Source: Enchytraeus crypticus (lineage: Eukaryota; Annelida; Clitellata; Enchytraeida; Enchytraeidae). Taken from it: a DNA stretch of 64,000 nucleotides. Below the pieces are notes generated by a model that was not told where the DNA came from, did not search any database, and worked only from the letters and a program-made list of their open reading frames with translations. The stretch spans positions 310,001 through 374,000 of the forward strand of contig CAJHZI010000421.1 of assembly GCA_905160935.1 (NCBI GenBank), given 5' to 3'. The position numbers were made by a program, and so were the translations under genes. The first letter of the stretch is position 1. The number at the start of each line of letters is the position of its first letter. Below are positions 62,301 through 64,000 of this stretch, one piece after another.

Positions 62301-63274
62301 CAGGGTTTGCTTTGCAAGGGTTGGTGCGGATAGATTAAACTGATTACCTAGGTTTGATTTGCAATGGTCTCTGTAGATAGATTTACATGATTACCTGGAT
62401 TTAATTTGTAGTGGTTTATGTGGATAGATTAATTTGATTACCAGGGTTTGCTTTGCAAGGGTTGGTGCGGATAGATTAAACTGACTACCTAGGTTTGATT
62501 TGCAGTGGTCTCTGTAGATAGATTTACATGATTACCTGGGTTTGATTTGCAGTGGTTTGTGCAGAGAGATTAAGGAAAGCTGCTGTGTAGAGATCTTTGT
62601 CCACATCTTGCATTAGTTTCTGCTGAACGTAGGCGCTCTTACCAGTACCAGTTGATCCAACGAACAGCAGTGGTCTAAAAATACATACGCTACGAATACA
62701 CATAATATTATATAAAGAAAGAACACACTCAAACAGTTAAACTCAGTCATTCTATTTAAACACACTCTAACAGTTTTCCAAGTACACGCATGGATGAAGA
62801 AATAACTTACAGCAGTATTCTTTACTTCATGAAGTAAGTTATATGTAATCTACTTAACCAAACAGAAATAAAATTACATCTGCTTACAAGAATTTTTGGT
62901 CATTTAGCTCAAGATACATCATTAATACTACAGATATACAACGTAGACCGCCATACAAGATAAGCACAAGAATTTAACCAAATCTACATTTAAAATAAGA
63001 TTGCAGATTACAGAACACCTCTTTAAAAGTTATCTCGCACATCTATACAAATGTTCATAGGTGTGATTTACGTGACAACAGGCTTATGTTTCTTAATTCT
63101 GCTAAATGCCAAGCGTTACCGCTTGAACTTGATGGCTAGATCGAGGAGGAAGGAGTATCTGACGGTGTCGAGTGTGGGCACTATGATGTCTTGTATCTTC
63201 TTGGTCGTTCTCATCGCCACCAGCCCTCCCTTGATGTTCTCAGTCCAGTGACGCCACACCCCTCGACCTTTTTG
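24609..63274 (-). CDS. DNAH: Axonemal dynein heavy chain gene, 3' portion (36 exons plus one alternative exon)
   Basis: Seen: 36 exons on the minus strand join into one open frame of 6339 nt (2112 aa plus stop), with every intron GT-AG and every phase matching. The order of landmarks is that of a dynein motor: AAA3 Walker A GSTGTGKS and Walker [13 protein letters not shown]4 Walker [10 protein letters not shown], stalk coiled coils around a microtubule-binding domain, [14 protein letters not shown] in AAA5, ILSPGADPT and [10 protein letters not shown] in AAA6, and a C-terminal domain with [10 protein letters not shown] and [13 protein letters not shown]. Known: axonemal heavy chains are ATP-driven minus-end motors of cilia and flagella. 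The C-terminal sequence and stalk resemble the DNAH3/DNAH7/DNAH12 single-headed inner-arm group; the ending is closest in my memory to DNAH12 or DNAH7, so I leave the exact paralogue open. The tail, linker, AAA1 and AAA2 should lie beyond 64000. Exons: w1 63120-63274 to w36 24609-24785. Confidence 0.97.
25377..25470 (-). CDS. DNAH: Dynein exon w35: C-terminal domain
   Basis: Residues 2023-2054: [20 protein letters not shown] then [11 protein letters not shown]. The LYD.LPI.WIKPTQK block is what the DNAH7/DNAH12-type C-terminus requires at this place, and the phases fit (one base in, zero out). Acceptor TGTGTAG behind (ATTG)n, donor GTAAGT. It is too short to stand out as an ORF. Confidence 0.93.
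25500..25790. repeat. Tetranucleotide-rich region (TTCG, CAGT, AATC)
   Basis: Patches of GTTCGTTCGTTC, GTCAGTCTGTCAGTCAG and CAATCAATCG in the w34-w35 intron, adjoining the acceptor of w35. Confidence 0.85.
25869..25944 (+). mobile_element. LINE 3' end with GA tail
   Basis: GTGGAGGCGTTATGTACCAT then GGACCTGCTAGTAGGCAGTG and CGCTAAGAGAGAGAG. Matches the 3' terminus of the 57236-58532 LINE, here on the plus strand. Confidence 0.82.
25947..26410 (-). mobile_element. Degenerate LINE fragment (RT region)
   Basis: Collinear with 57709-58130 on the minus strand: shared stretches such as TTGTTAATAGTTCTTTC (plus strand), the segment around the FKYLG-coding region, and CGTAATCGTTAAATAGAAGT. No open frame survives. 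It directly abuts an oppositely oriented 3' end of the same family (25869-25944). Confidence 0.75.
26640..26731 (-). CDS. DNAH: Dynein exon w34: C-terminal domain
   Basis: Residues 1993-2023: [20 protein letters not shown] then [23 protein letters not shown] is conserved near the end of heavy chains. Acceptor TAACAG, donor GTATGT, ending with two extra bases. Confidence 0.96.
26904..27965 (-). mobile_element. 5'-truncated LINE (CR1/Jockey-like) with (TAAA)n tail
   Basis: Minus strand 27948-27580 reads [40 protein letters not shown] and [20 protein letters not shown], the thumb/C-terminal part of a non-LTR reverse transcriptase. A degenerate downstream frame (27441-27163) follows. It ends at 26904-26938 in a (TAAA)n-type tail. 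The insertion splits the 33-bp minisatellite; short flanking GATACTA and GATAAACTA may be a degenerate target duplication. Confidence 0.85.
27968..28140. repeat. 33-bp minisatellite
   Basis: About five units of GATACTATGAGCTGTTCTCT then CCTAGAAACAGCT. Two to three related units also lie at 26855-26903, on the other side of a LINE insertion. Confidence 0.93.
28369..28506 (-). CDS. DNAH: Dynein exon w33: C-terminal domain
   Basis: Residues 1947-1992: [65 protein letters not shown] is diagnostic of the heavy-chain C-terminus. Acceptor TGTATAG, donor GTATAA. Confidence 0.97.
29279..29371. repeat. (GA)n microsatellite
   Basis: GA repeat with CA and TG interruptions, in the w32-w33 intron. Confidence 0.95.
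29502..29706 (-). CDS. DNAH: Dynein exon w32: C-terminal domain
   Basis: Residues 1878-1946: [70 protein letters not shown] and P..W...SYPSLKPL are typical. Donor GTATCC. Confidence 0.97.
29707..30722. other. Intron w31-w32
   Basis: Contains a GATA tetranucleotide repeat at 30297-30360 and a lone hairpin CTCCTAGAAACAGCTAGGAG at 30554-30573 that shares its core with the 33-bp array at 27968-28140. No exon. Confidence 0.75.
30723..31018 (-). CDS. DNAH: Dynein exon w31: C-terminal domain
   Basis: Residues 1780-1878: [81 protein letters not shown] and L.QEM.RFN are conserved. Donor AG/GTTCAG (pyrimidine at +3). Confidence 0.96.
31784..32017 (-). CDS. DNAH: Dynein exon w30
   Basis: Residues 1702-1779: [76 protein letters not shown] is one of the strongest dynein signatures. 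The acceptor tract is (ATTG)n followed by ACTGTAG. Donor AAG/GTTAAG (pyrimidine at +3). Confidence 0.97.
32074..32210 (-). repeat. tRNA-derived SINE (family A)
   Basis: Minus strand: GGCTGGAGCCAGTGGCGAAG (A-box TGGCGAAGTCGATAAG), CGCGGATCAGTATGTGC, B-box GGGTTCAAATCCTGGG, CTCGCCCGTTACCGACATTG, then GAAACTGACGTTAACCTTAG. Best preserved head of this family in the window. Flanked by CAAT repeats on both sides. Confidence 0.9.
32211..32290. repeat. CAAT/CACT tetranucleotide repeat
   Basis: AATCAATCACTCAATCACTC array next to the SINE. A second CAAT block lies at 32020-32072, adjoining exon w30. Confidence 0.93.
32746..33092 (-). repeat. 22-bp minisatellite made of copies of the w29 exon-donor junction
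   Basis: About a dozen units, minus strand GACAGCTCCAG then GTAATCTTATA. The exon ends GACAGCTCCAG/GTAATC, so each unit is a near-perfect copy of the splice donor with 11 exonic bases. Units close to the exon are nearly identical; those beyond about 32880 are increasingly mutated. Confidence 0.95.
33093..33230 (-). CDS. DNAH: Dynein exon w29
   Basis: Residues 1656-1701: [67 protein letters not shown] is a signature. Donor CAG/GTAATC. The last bases and donor are copied in the following intron. Confidence 0.97.
33489..33629 (-). CDS. DNAH: Dynein exon w28
   Basis: Residues 1609-1655: [61 protein letters not shown] is conserved in heavy chains. Donor TCG/GTGAGT. Confidence 0.97.
33770..34000. 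repeat. CAGT/CGGT tetranucleotide repeat
   Basis: Imperfect GTCA/GTCG array with many phase shifts, in the w27-w28 intron. Confidence 0.92.
34012..34048 (+). mobile_element. Very short LINE 3' end
   Basis: TATGTACCTTGGACCTACCC then ATTGGCAGAATACTAAAGAG: a degenerate copy of the LINE terminus seen at 25869, 20213 and 44255, ending in GAGAGA. Confidence 0.65.
34255..34434 (-). CDS. DNAH: Dynein exon w27: AAA6
   Basis: Residues 1549-1608: [67 protein letters not shown] and FRLWLTS.P are hallmark AAA6 motifs. Donor AAG/GTTATT (pyrimidine at +3). Confidence 0.97.
34435..36350. other. Intron w26-w27 (1.9 kb)
   Basis: No exon found. Bases 34912-34985 share a repeat (AAGGTTTAACGGCCGTTTCC and following) with 50706-50764. 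An (ATT)n tract is at 35000-35078. The rest is plain. Confidence 0.7.
36351..36575 (-). CDS. DNAH: Dynein exon w26: AAA6
   Basis: Residues 1474-1548: [59 protein letters not shown] and SLGQGQ are invariant AAA6 landmarks. Donor CAG/GTTAGC (pyrimidine at +3). Confidence 0.97.
36596..36850 (-). mobile_element. C-terminal fragment of a LINE ORF (CR1/Jockey-like)
   Basis: Minus strand reads [20 protein letters not shown] then [18 protein letters not shown]. The WNxLPxxLR...FKxxLKTxLF pattern is the usual end of the reverse-transcriptase ORF in CR1/Jockey-like LINEs. Nothing else of the element is clear. Confidence 0.75.
37169..37313 (-). CDS. DNAH: Dynein exon w25
   Basis: Residues 1425-1473: [47 protein letters not shown]. 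The LPEPW...L..FQ..IVLRC.RPDK motif is diagnostic of dynein heavy chains. Donor AAG/GTCTGT (pyrimidine at +3). Confidence 0.97.
37314..37560 (-). repeat. 29-bp minisatellite made of copies of the w25 acceptor-exon junction
   Basis: About eight units upstream of exon w25. On the minus strand each reads TATATTCTCTGTGCTCAG then TGATCACGTGATA, that is a pyrimidine-bearing stretch, an AG acceptor and the first bases of the exon. Most units also keep the palindrome TCACGTGA (a CACGTG E-box). Confidence 0.94.
37728..37889 (-). CDS. DNAH: Dynein exon w24
   Basis: Residues 1371-1425: [49 protein letters not shown]. The E..FFLTGG..L segment and W...SW.EI.RL are typical of the AAA6 region. Donor GTGAGT. 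Confidence 0.96.
37890..39381. other. Intron w23B-w24, mostly featureless
   Basis: AT-rich. A short (ATT)n stretch lies at 38203-38250 and another small one at 38098-38130. I see no exon, RNA or mobile-element coding sequence. Confidence 0.75.
39382..39443. repeat. (GA)n microsatellite
   Basis: GA dinucleotides with rare A or T interruptions inside the w23B-w24 intron. Confidence 0.95.
39690..40335 (-). repeat. 29-bp minisatellite made of copies of the w23B exon-donor junction
   Basis: About 20 units of (minus strand) CTGCTCTATGATACTCCT then GTAAGTACTAA. The exon itself ends TGCTCTAAGATACTTCT/GTAAGTAC, so almost every unit carries a consensus-quality splice donor. Units are more divergent far from the exon. 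Confidence 0.94.
40336..40476 (-). CDS. DNAH: Dynein exon w23B (canonical version)
   Basis: 141 bp. It reads [20 protein letters not shown] then [20 protein letters not shown] and [22 protein letters not shown] is the strongly conserved dynein form at the entry to AAA6. Acceptor TGTCAG, donor GTAAGT. It is used in my joined frame (residues 1324-1371). Its end and donor are copied many times in the following intron. Confidence 0.95.
41243..41383 (-). CDS. DNAH: Dynein alternative exon w23A
   Basis: A 141-bp exon with acceptor GAACAG and donor GTATCA, one base in and two bases out, the same phases as w23B. It reads [20 protein letters not shown] then [20 protein letters not shown] and LCVHLTR. 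It aligns without gaps to w23B, 25 of 48 residues identical counting the split serine. It departs from the dynein consensus at several positions (SVSRSLL for NVCRSLF). No stop or frameshift. Inferred: mutually exclusive with w23B; inclusion of both would also keep the frame. Confidence 0.8.
41590..42579 (-). mobile_element. 5'-truncated retroelement ORF with zinc knuckle and restriction-endonuclease-like C-terminus
   Basis: Seen: an uninterrupted frame of about 325 codons. It has [20 protein letters not shown], then [20 protein letters not shown] with CxC and HGLSC (a C-C-H-C cluster), [20 protein letters not shown], then [20 protein letters not shown] followed by WDVTV, and [20 protein letters not shown]. 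The RPDG-x-WD arrangement resembles restriction-like endonucleases at the C-terminus of some non-LTR elements. Known: proteins with this tail are very common in marine invertebrate genomes, usually behind a reverse transcriptase. No RT part remains here. It lies between ATT-type microsatellites in the w22-w23A intron, on the gene strand. The exact element class is inferred. Confidence 0.75.
42864..43036 (-). CDS. DNAH: Dynein exon w22
   Basis: Residues 1267-1324: [72 protein letters not shown] is diagnostic. Donor GAGAG/GTTACA (pyrimidine at +3). It ends with two extra bases, which both versions of w23 can complete to serine. Confidence 0.97.
43037..43612. other. Intron w21-w22
   Basis: No exon. 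Around 43330-43400 there is a minus-strand B-box-like GGGTTCAAATCACAG that may be another SINE head, too degraded to claim. Confidence 0.5.
43613..43805 (-). CDS. DNAH: Dynein exon w21: buttress/strut helices
   Basis: Residues 1202-1266: [60 protein letters not shown]. Typical of the helical buttress that emerges from AAA5. Donor GTAGCA. Confidence 0.96.
44255..44489 (+). mobile_element. 3' end of a LINE (same family as 57236-58532)
   Basis: Plus-strand sequence collinear with the 3' end of the LINE: remains of the [17 protein letters not shown] and [14 protein letters not shown] stretches with stops, then GTGGAGGCGTTATATAACAT, the terminal hairpin CTGCCAGTAAGCAG and a short GAGAG tail. Antisense to the dynein gene. 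Confidence 0.82.
44490..44582 (+). repeat. SINE fragment
   Basis: B-box-like GTGGTTCGATGCCCC followed by a tail ending AAACTGACGTTAAACTTATC, matching the tails of the other SINEs. The A-box half is not clear. Confidence 0.6.
44695..44887 (-). CDS. DNAH: Dynein exon w20: AAA5 end
   Basis: Residues 1138-1202: [70 protein letters not shown] is a dynein signature. Donor GAGAG/GTTGTC (pyrimidine at +3). Confidence 0.97.
45469..45683 (-). CDS. DNAH: Dynein exon w19: AAA5 Walker B region
   Basis: Residues 1066-1138: [60 protein letters not shown]. Conserved in all heavy chains. The end is set by the next exon: CAGA/GTTAGC (pyrimidine at +3). Confidence 0.96.
46083..46219 (-). CDS. DNAH: Dynein exon w18: AAA5
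   Basis: Residues 1021-1066: [20 protein letters not shown], then [20 protein letters not shown], with the next tryptophan split by the intron. LP.D.FSI.NG is a conserved AAA5 signature. Donor GTAAAT. Confidence 0.96.
46592..46810 (-). CDS. DNAH: Dynein exon w17: CC2 end and AAA5 start
   Basis: Residues 948-1020: [60 protein letters not shown] and DWAQLCR. This is the return from the stalk into AAA5. Acceptor TTTCAG, donor GTAGGC. Confidence 0.96.
46845..46925. repeat. CAAT/CAGT tetranucleotide repeat
   Basis: Imperfect AATCAATCAATCAGTCAGTC array in the w16-w17 intron. The rest of that intron (46926-47496) holds nothing I can name. Confidence 0.9.
47497..47808 (-). CDS. DNAH: Dynein exon w16: end of MTBD and coiled coil 2
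   Basis: Residues 844-947: [20 protein letters not shown], then [20 protein letters not shown] (end of the microtubule-binding domain), then a long amphipathic helix rich in Ala, Glu, Lys and Leu (CC2). Acceptor TTGTAG, donor GTAACT. Confidence 0.97.
48081..48202 (-). repeat. tRNA-derived SINE (family A)
   Basis: On the minus strand: A-box AGTGGCGATGTCGGTAAG, then GACCGCGGATCATTATGTGC, B-box GGGTTAAAATCCTGGG, then GCTCGCCCGTCACTGACATC. Same family as 15852-15985, 22093-22242 and 32074-32210. Confidence 0.85.
48397..48486 (-). CDS. DNAH: Dynein exon w15: microtubule-binding domain, middle
   Basis: Residues 814-843: [20 protein letters not shown] then [30 protein letters not shown] is typical of the single-headed inner-arm dyneins. 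90 bp. Donor GTATGT. Confidence 0.96.
48600..48680. repeat. 11-bp tandem repeat
   Basis: Six to seven units of AAGATGGAACA, with small changes. Confidence 0.9.
48947..49069 (+). repeat. tRNA-derived SINE
   Basis: A-box-like CGAATGGATAGCACGC and B-box GGTTCGAATTCC about 40 bases apart, followed by a non-tRNA tail ending in GACGTTAAGCTTAGCTTT, a tail shared with other SINE copies in this window. Head differs from the 15852 family. Confidence 0.75.
49187..49315 (-). CDS. DNAH: Dynein exon w14: microtubule-binding domain, first part
   Basis: Residues 771-813: [20 protein letters not shown] then [15 protein letters not shown]. The [14 protein letters not shown] motif marks the start of the microtubule-binding domain at the stalk tip. 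Donor GTAATC. Confidence 0.96.
49854..50111 (-). CDS. DNAH: Dynein exon w13: stalk coiled coil 1
   Basis: Residues 685-770, beginning [20 protein letters not shown] and ending [15 protein letters not shown]. Strong heptad-like Ala/Leu/Glu/Lys content fits CC1 of the dynein stalk. Donor AAG/GTCTGC is atypical but is required by the frame of the next exon. Confidence 0.95.
50112..51062. other. Intron w12-w13
   Basis: No exon found. Bases 50706-50764 match 34912-34985 (a repeat with the core CGTTTCCTCATCCAAGGATG on one copy). The rest is plain AT-rich intron. Confidence 0.7.
51063..51225 (-). CDS. DNAH: Dynein exon w12: entry to stalk coiled coil
   Basis: Residues 630-684: [20 protein letters not shown] then a coiled-coil beginning through [21 protein letters not shown] is a diagnostic axonemal dynein motif. 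I chose the acceptor at 51226-51227 because the extra FLR restores the family spacing before TYVTPT. A second acceptor nine bases further in (start 51216) is also in frame. Donor GTTGTG is weak. Confidence 0.95.
51670..51905. repeat. 19-bp minisatellite
   Basis: About a dozen units of the type ACAGTCACATCACCTAATG. Unlike several neighbours it does not resemble an exon end. Confidence 0.93.
52030..52163 (-). CDS. DNAH: Dynein exon w11: start of the stalk
   Basis: Residues 586-630, [20 protein letters not shown] then a helical segment to [11 protein letters not shown]. This is the AAA4-stalk transition. Acceptor TTGCAG, donor GTAGTG. Confidence 0.95.
52165..52290. repeat. Short imperfect tandem repeat, about 20-24 bp
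   Basis: Units resembling AGCAAGCAGAAACAGCTG recur about five times just upstream of exon w11. They do not resemble the exon. Confidence 0.7.
52687..52881 (-). CDS. DNAH: Dynein exon w10: AAA4 lid
   Basis: Residues 521-585. It has [20 protein letters not shown] and [20 protein letters not shown], the AAA4 sensor/arginine segment (CREN.H, FR.R...P.L.NC.TIDWF). Acceptor TTTACAG, donor GTATGT. Confidence 0.97.
52882..53100 (-). repeat. 65-bp tandem repeat of the w10 acceptor-exon junction
   Basis: Three 65-bp copies lie upstream of exon w10. Landmark CTGTGCTGCA (plus strand) occurs at 52861, 52926, 52991 (one change) and 53056. Each copy contains TGTTTACAG or TGTTTATAG or TGTTGACAG followed by the first about 25 bases of the exon, so four acceptors stand in a row. 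Confidence 0.92.
53246..53600 (-). CDS. DNAH: Dynein exon w9: AAA4 Walker A and B
   Basis: Residues 402-520, the longest exon (355 bp). P-loop [19 protein letters not shown], then [20 protein letters not shown] which holds the AAA4 Walker B region, then [28 protein letters not shown] is characteristic of dynein AAA4. Donor GTTTGT (pyrimidine at +3). Confidence 0.97.
53601..53800 (-). repeat. Degenerate about 60-bp repeats of the w9 acceptor region
   Basis: Three units upstream of w9 echo its first bases: variants of GTGTTGGAGCA or GTATTTGAGC or GTGCTTGAGCA recur with spacing near 60 bp, together with TAAATAC/GTATAT pieces. The similarity is weaker than in the other arrays. Confidence 0.6.
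54188..54366 (-). CDS. DNAH: Dynein exon w8
   Basis: Residues 343-402. It contains [20 protein letters not shown] and [19 protein letters not shown], the run-up to the AAA4 P-loop. Acceptor CTGTCAG, donor GTTCGG (pyrimidine at +3). Confidence 0.95.
54850..54985. repeat. (TA)n microsatellite
   Basis: Three long TA blocks with short breaks within the w7-w8 intron. The remainder of this intron (54367-55440) shows nothing else. Confidence 0.95.
55441..55531 (-). CDS. DNAH: Dynein exon w7
   Basis: Residues 312-342, [20 protein letters not shown] then [11 protein letters not shown]. Phase 1 base in, phase 0 out. It continues the AAA3-AAA4 connection. Donor GTATGG. Confidence 0.93.
56091..56200 (+). 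repeat. tRNA-like SINE fragment
   Basis: A block with an A-box-like start (GGCGTAACGATTGG) and a B-box-like GGTTCAAAACC about 50 bases later. It does not fold into a clean tRNA and is more likely a SINE head. Confidence 0.45.
56531..56605 (-). CDS. DNAH: Dynein exon w6
   Basis: Residues 287-312, [20 protein letters not shown] then DWLFE. This is the conserved WxHExxRVFxDRL segment between AAA3 and AAA4. Only 75 bp long. Acceptor TGTAG/G, donor GTATGT. Confidence 0.95.
56606..56900 (-). repeat. 40-bp minisatellite made of copies of the w6 acceptor-exon junction
   Basis: Units on the minus strand read TTTTATGTGTAG then GTTATGGGTGCATGAAGTGA, i.e. the 3' splice site plus the first 25 or so bases of exon w6. 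About six progressively more divergent units extend upstream of the exon, most keeping TGTAG or a one-base variant. Confidence 0.88.
57119..57235. repeat. (TA)n microsatellite at the LINE 3' end
   Basis: Two TA blocks separated by a short interruption. They abut the 3' terminus of the minus-strand LINE and behave as its tail. Confidence 0.93.
57236..58532 (-). mobile_element. 5'-truncated LINE with reverse transcriptase (non-LTR retrotransposon)
   Basis: Seen, in minus-strand order: [18 protein letters not shown], then [14 protein letters not shown] (RT motif), GVR followed by a stop where a glutamine is usual, [40 protein letters not shown] (the catalytic DD is kept; the usual FADD is FSDD), [14 protein letters not shown], then after a frameshift near 57715 [20 protein letters not shown] and [14 protein letters not shown]. 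The endonuclease half is missing. The 3' end has the small hairpin CTGCCAGTAGGCAG followed by a (TA)n tail. Known: this is a widespread animal LINE type; I do not assign a clade. It is a dead insertion in the w5-w6 intron. Confidence 0.92.
58533..58640. repeat. (TA)n microsatellite, left half of the array
   Basis: Long TA runs with small interruptions. It sits between the 5'-truncated end of the LINE and the mariner remnant. Confidence 0.95.
58654..59282 (+). mobile_element. Mariner-like element remnant with terminal inverted repeats
   Basis: Seen: the left end CACTGTGAGTCATAAAAAAA and the reverse complement of the right end CACTGTGAGTAAAAAAAACA match, and the match continues imperfectly for about 60 bases to GAACCGATTT. 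The element is 629 bp. Inside, from the ATG at 58855, is the N-terminal helix-turn-helix part of a mariner/Tc1-type transposase ([20 protein letters not shown]). It has a stop after GAHR and a frameshift, then continues in another frame through [20 protein letters not shown] to about 59107. The catalytic DDE/D part is absent, so it cannot act on its own. It lies in the w5-w6 intron, flanked on both sides by TA arrays. Confidence 0.88.
58855..59107 (+). pseudogene. Truncated transposase N-terminus
   Basis: The opening frame is broken by TAG at codon 25. The second frame (58913-59107) carries the conserved [20 protein letters not shown] segment and ends in a stop. Known: this region is the DNA-binding half of mariner transposases. 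Here only that half survives. Confidence 0.85.
59284..59362. repeat. (TA)n microsatellite, right half of an interrupted array
   Basis: Nearly pure TA dinucleotides, broken by one CTG. It directly follows the right terminal inverted repeat of the mariner remnant. Confidence 0.95.
59414..59619 (-). CDS. DNAH: Dynein exon w5: end of AAA3
   Basis: Residues 219-287. It contains [20 protein letters not shown] followed by [18 protein letters not shown], the highly conserved lid segment of AAA3. The acceptor lies directly on a (TGAT)n tetranucleotide repeat (59620-59780), which supplies the pyrimidine-containing tract. Donor GTATCT. Confidence 0.96.
59620..60432. other. Intron w4-w5: CAAT-type tetranucleotide repeat, otherwise featureless
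   Basis: Bases 59620-59780 are an imperfect CAAT/AAAT tetranucleotide array that runs straight into the w5 acceptor. Beyond it, 59790-60432 shows no exon, RNA or mobile-element signature that I can support. Confidence 0.75.
60433..60625 (-). CDS. DNAH: Dynein exon w4: AAA3 core
   Basis: Residues 154-218, from [20 protein letters not shown] through [20 protein letters not shown] to MLTFLK. The [13 protein letters not shown] block with the arginines is the AAA3 sensor region conserved in all dynein heavy chains. Acceptor CTGTCAG, donor GTAATG. Confidence 0.96.
60626..61477. other. Intron w3-w4 with a G-run and TG repeat
   Basis: The intron has no coding evidence. A run of about 13 G followed by (TG)n sits at 60966-61000. 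The rest is unremarkable AT-rich sequence. Confidence 0.8.
61478..61644 (-). CDS. DNAH: Dynein exon w3: AAA3 Walker B
   Basis: Residues 99-154. It begins [20 protein letters not shown] and contains [20 protein letters not shown], the AAA3 Walker B with the acidic pair and the dynein-typical NMP extension. It ends in FMDYHHW with the tryptophan codon split by the intron. Acceptor GCTCAG, donor GTGAGC. Confidence 0.96.
62078..62535 (-). repeat. 47-bp minisatellite made of copies of the w2 exon-donor junction
   Basis: About nine to ten 47-bp units follow exon w2 directly. On the minus strand each unit reads like the exon end (AAACCACTGCAAATCAAACC), then CAG or a variant, then GTAATC, then a short intronic piece. 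Three unit variants alternate, giving a higher-order period of 141 bp repeated about three times. Eight of the intronic copies keep a recognisable donor (GTAATC in seven, GTAGTC in one). Confidence 0.93.
62536..62674 (-). CDS. DNAH: Dynein exon w2: AAA3 Walker A
   Basis: Residues 52-98. It carries the P-loop GSTGTGKS and ends in [14 protein letters not shown], the usual dynein continuation after the AAA3 P-loop. The donor is CAG/GTAATC. The last about 40 bases of this exon plus the donor are the founder of the 47-bp tandem array that fills the start of the next intron. Confidence 0.96.
63120..63274 (-). CDS. DNAH: Dynein exon w1: AAA2-AAA3 linker
   Basis: Residues 1-52 of the visible protein, phase 0 at the start and two extra bases at the end. 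It reads from [10 protein letters not shown] through [20 protein letters not shown]. The VPTLDTVRY block is the conserved segment that precedes the AAA3 nucleotide-binding site in dyneins. The acceptor is TGTAG before base 63274 and the donor is GTAACG. It is the first exon in the window; earlier exons are outside. Confidence 0.93.
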
Positions 63275-63599
63275 CTACACACAGAGACATAAATATCATA
63301 AATGAGAATGTCATCTACGGTTGCTCACTAGAAGCTATTATACTCGGTATTAAACAACAATAAGAAAATTAATCGTTACGTTTAGCAATCCTCTGATTTA
63401 CGCAAAATATCAAAAGTAGATCGAAAATATGAGACGAACTTAAATTCCTTAAACTTTCCCGTCGGAGCTTTTATATGGCGCTTCTAGTAGATCTATTCGA
63501 TCCATAGACATTGTCTATTCAAAGAGTATTTCTTGATAAACTTGGAATTAATATAATCCAAATTTTTAAAGAAATACTCAATGTAAAAATAACAAAAAT

Positions 63600-63880
63600 G
63601 ACATGAACAATATGACAATACCGGAAGTGCTAATTGGGCTGGACATGTGTAGCGGTAGGATTAATACAGAAATCGTTGAAAGACATGTAGCTTTGTAGTT
63701 ACAAAGCAGATGACTAAAGAAGAGAGAAGACCTTTAAGAAGATGGAAAGACTTCCTCGAAGAAGACTTCAAAGCTGCTGGATATAGGCCTAGGCATTTAT
63801 TGAAGAACAGAAGGAAGAAAAAGAATACAAATGGAAGAAATGGCTAGAAATAGAGTCTTGTGGAGAAATATCATAGAGAA
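63600..63880 (+). mobile_element. LINE C-terminal fragment
   Basis: Plus strand preserves LGWTC-like (WAGHV-type) remains and then RPLRRWKDFLEEDFKAAGYR followed by PRHLLKNRRKKK. The RW.DFLEEDFK.AGY...A.DR..W pattern is the end of reverse-transcriptase ORFs of another LINE type than the one at 57236. It has stops and is dead. It lies in the intron upstream of w1. Confidence 0.72.
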
Positions 63881-64000
63881 TTCTTAGACTGCCCTAGGAT
63901 GATCACATGACATGAAAGCTAAAACTGTCCTAAAACATAGGCTTGTTAGAAATAACAATTTAAAATTTTTTAACAATTTCTTTGTTTTAATTATAAAACC

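Noticed and set aside
63051..63251. Plus-strand 66-codon frame opposite exon w1
   Set aside because: It is the antisense shadow of a conserved dynein exon.

Overview
This is a piece of an AT-rich invertebrate nuclear genome. The evidence is small GT-AG introns, tRNA-derived SINEs, several LINE clades, a mariner relic and very abundant microsatellites and minisatellites. No bacterial-style operon or dense coding is present. The repeat content (a retroelement ORF ending in a zinc-knuckle/RPDG module, a mariner relic with a GYGAHR-type N-terminus, SINEs with RTE-like tails) resembles marine invertebrates such as molluscs, other spiralians, cnidarians or sponges. I cannot narrow the species further from the sequence alone.

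The dominant content is the 3' two thirds of one axonemal dynein heavy chain gene on the minus strand. It runs from 63274 down to a stop codon at 24609-24611. I resolved 36 consecutive coding exons (called w1 to w36 in gene order) plus one extra alternative copy of exon w23. All junctions are GT-AG and all phases agree. The joined CDS is 6339 nt (2112 aa and a stop). It covers the end of the AAA2-AAA3 linker, AAA3 ([17 protein letters not shown]), AAA4 (GVGGSGRQS), the stalk with its microtubule-binding domain, AAA5, AAA6 and the C-terminal domain ending in LCQLDD. Sequence style places it in the DNAH3/DNAH7/DNAH12 group of single-headed inner-arm dyneins. The 5' part of the gene lies beyond base 64000.

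Inside the introns are a 5'-truncated LINE, a dead mariner nested in TA repeats, a 325-codon retroelement ORF, LINE and SINE fragments, and many tandem arrays. The most striking pattern is that at least seven intronic minisatellites (next to w2, w6, w9, w10, w23, w25 and w29) are tandem copies of the neighbouring exon-intron junction itself. They therefore carry rows of duplicated splice donors or acceptors. Exon w23 exists in two tandem 141-bp versions with equal phase and about 52 percent protein identity, which suggests mutually exclusive splicing. About one third of the splice donors have a pyrimidine at +3.

Bases 1-24600 are downstream, essentially gene-poor sequence: microsatellites, minisatellites, SINE and LINE fragments, one suspicious low-quality-looking block (about 14570-15240), and one weak plus-strand candidate gene fragment (7541-7676, perhaps 8174 onward).
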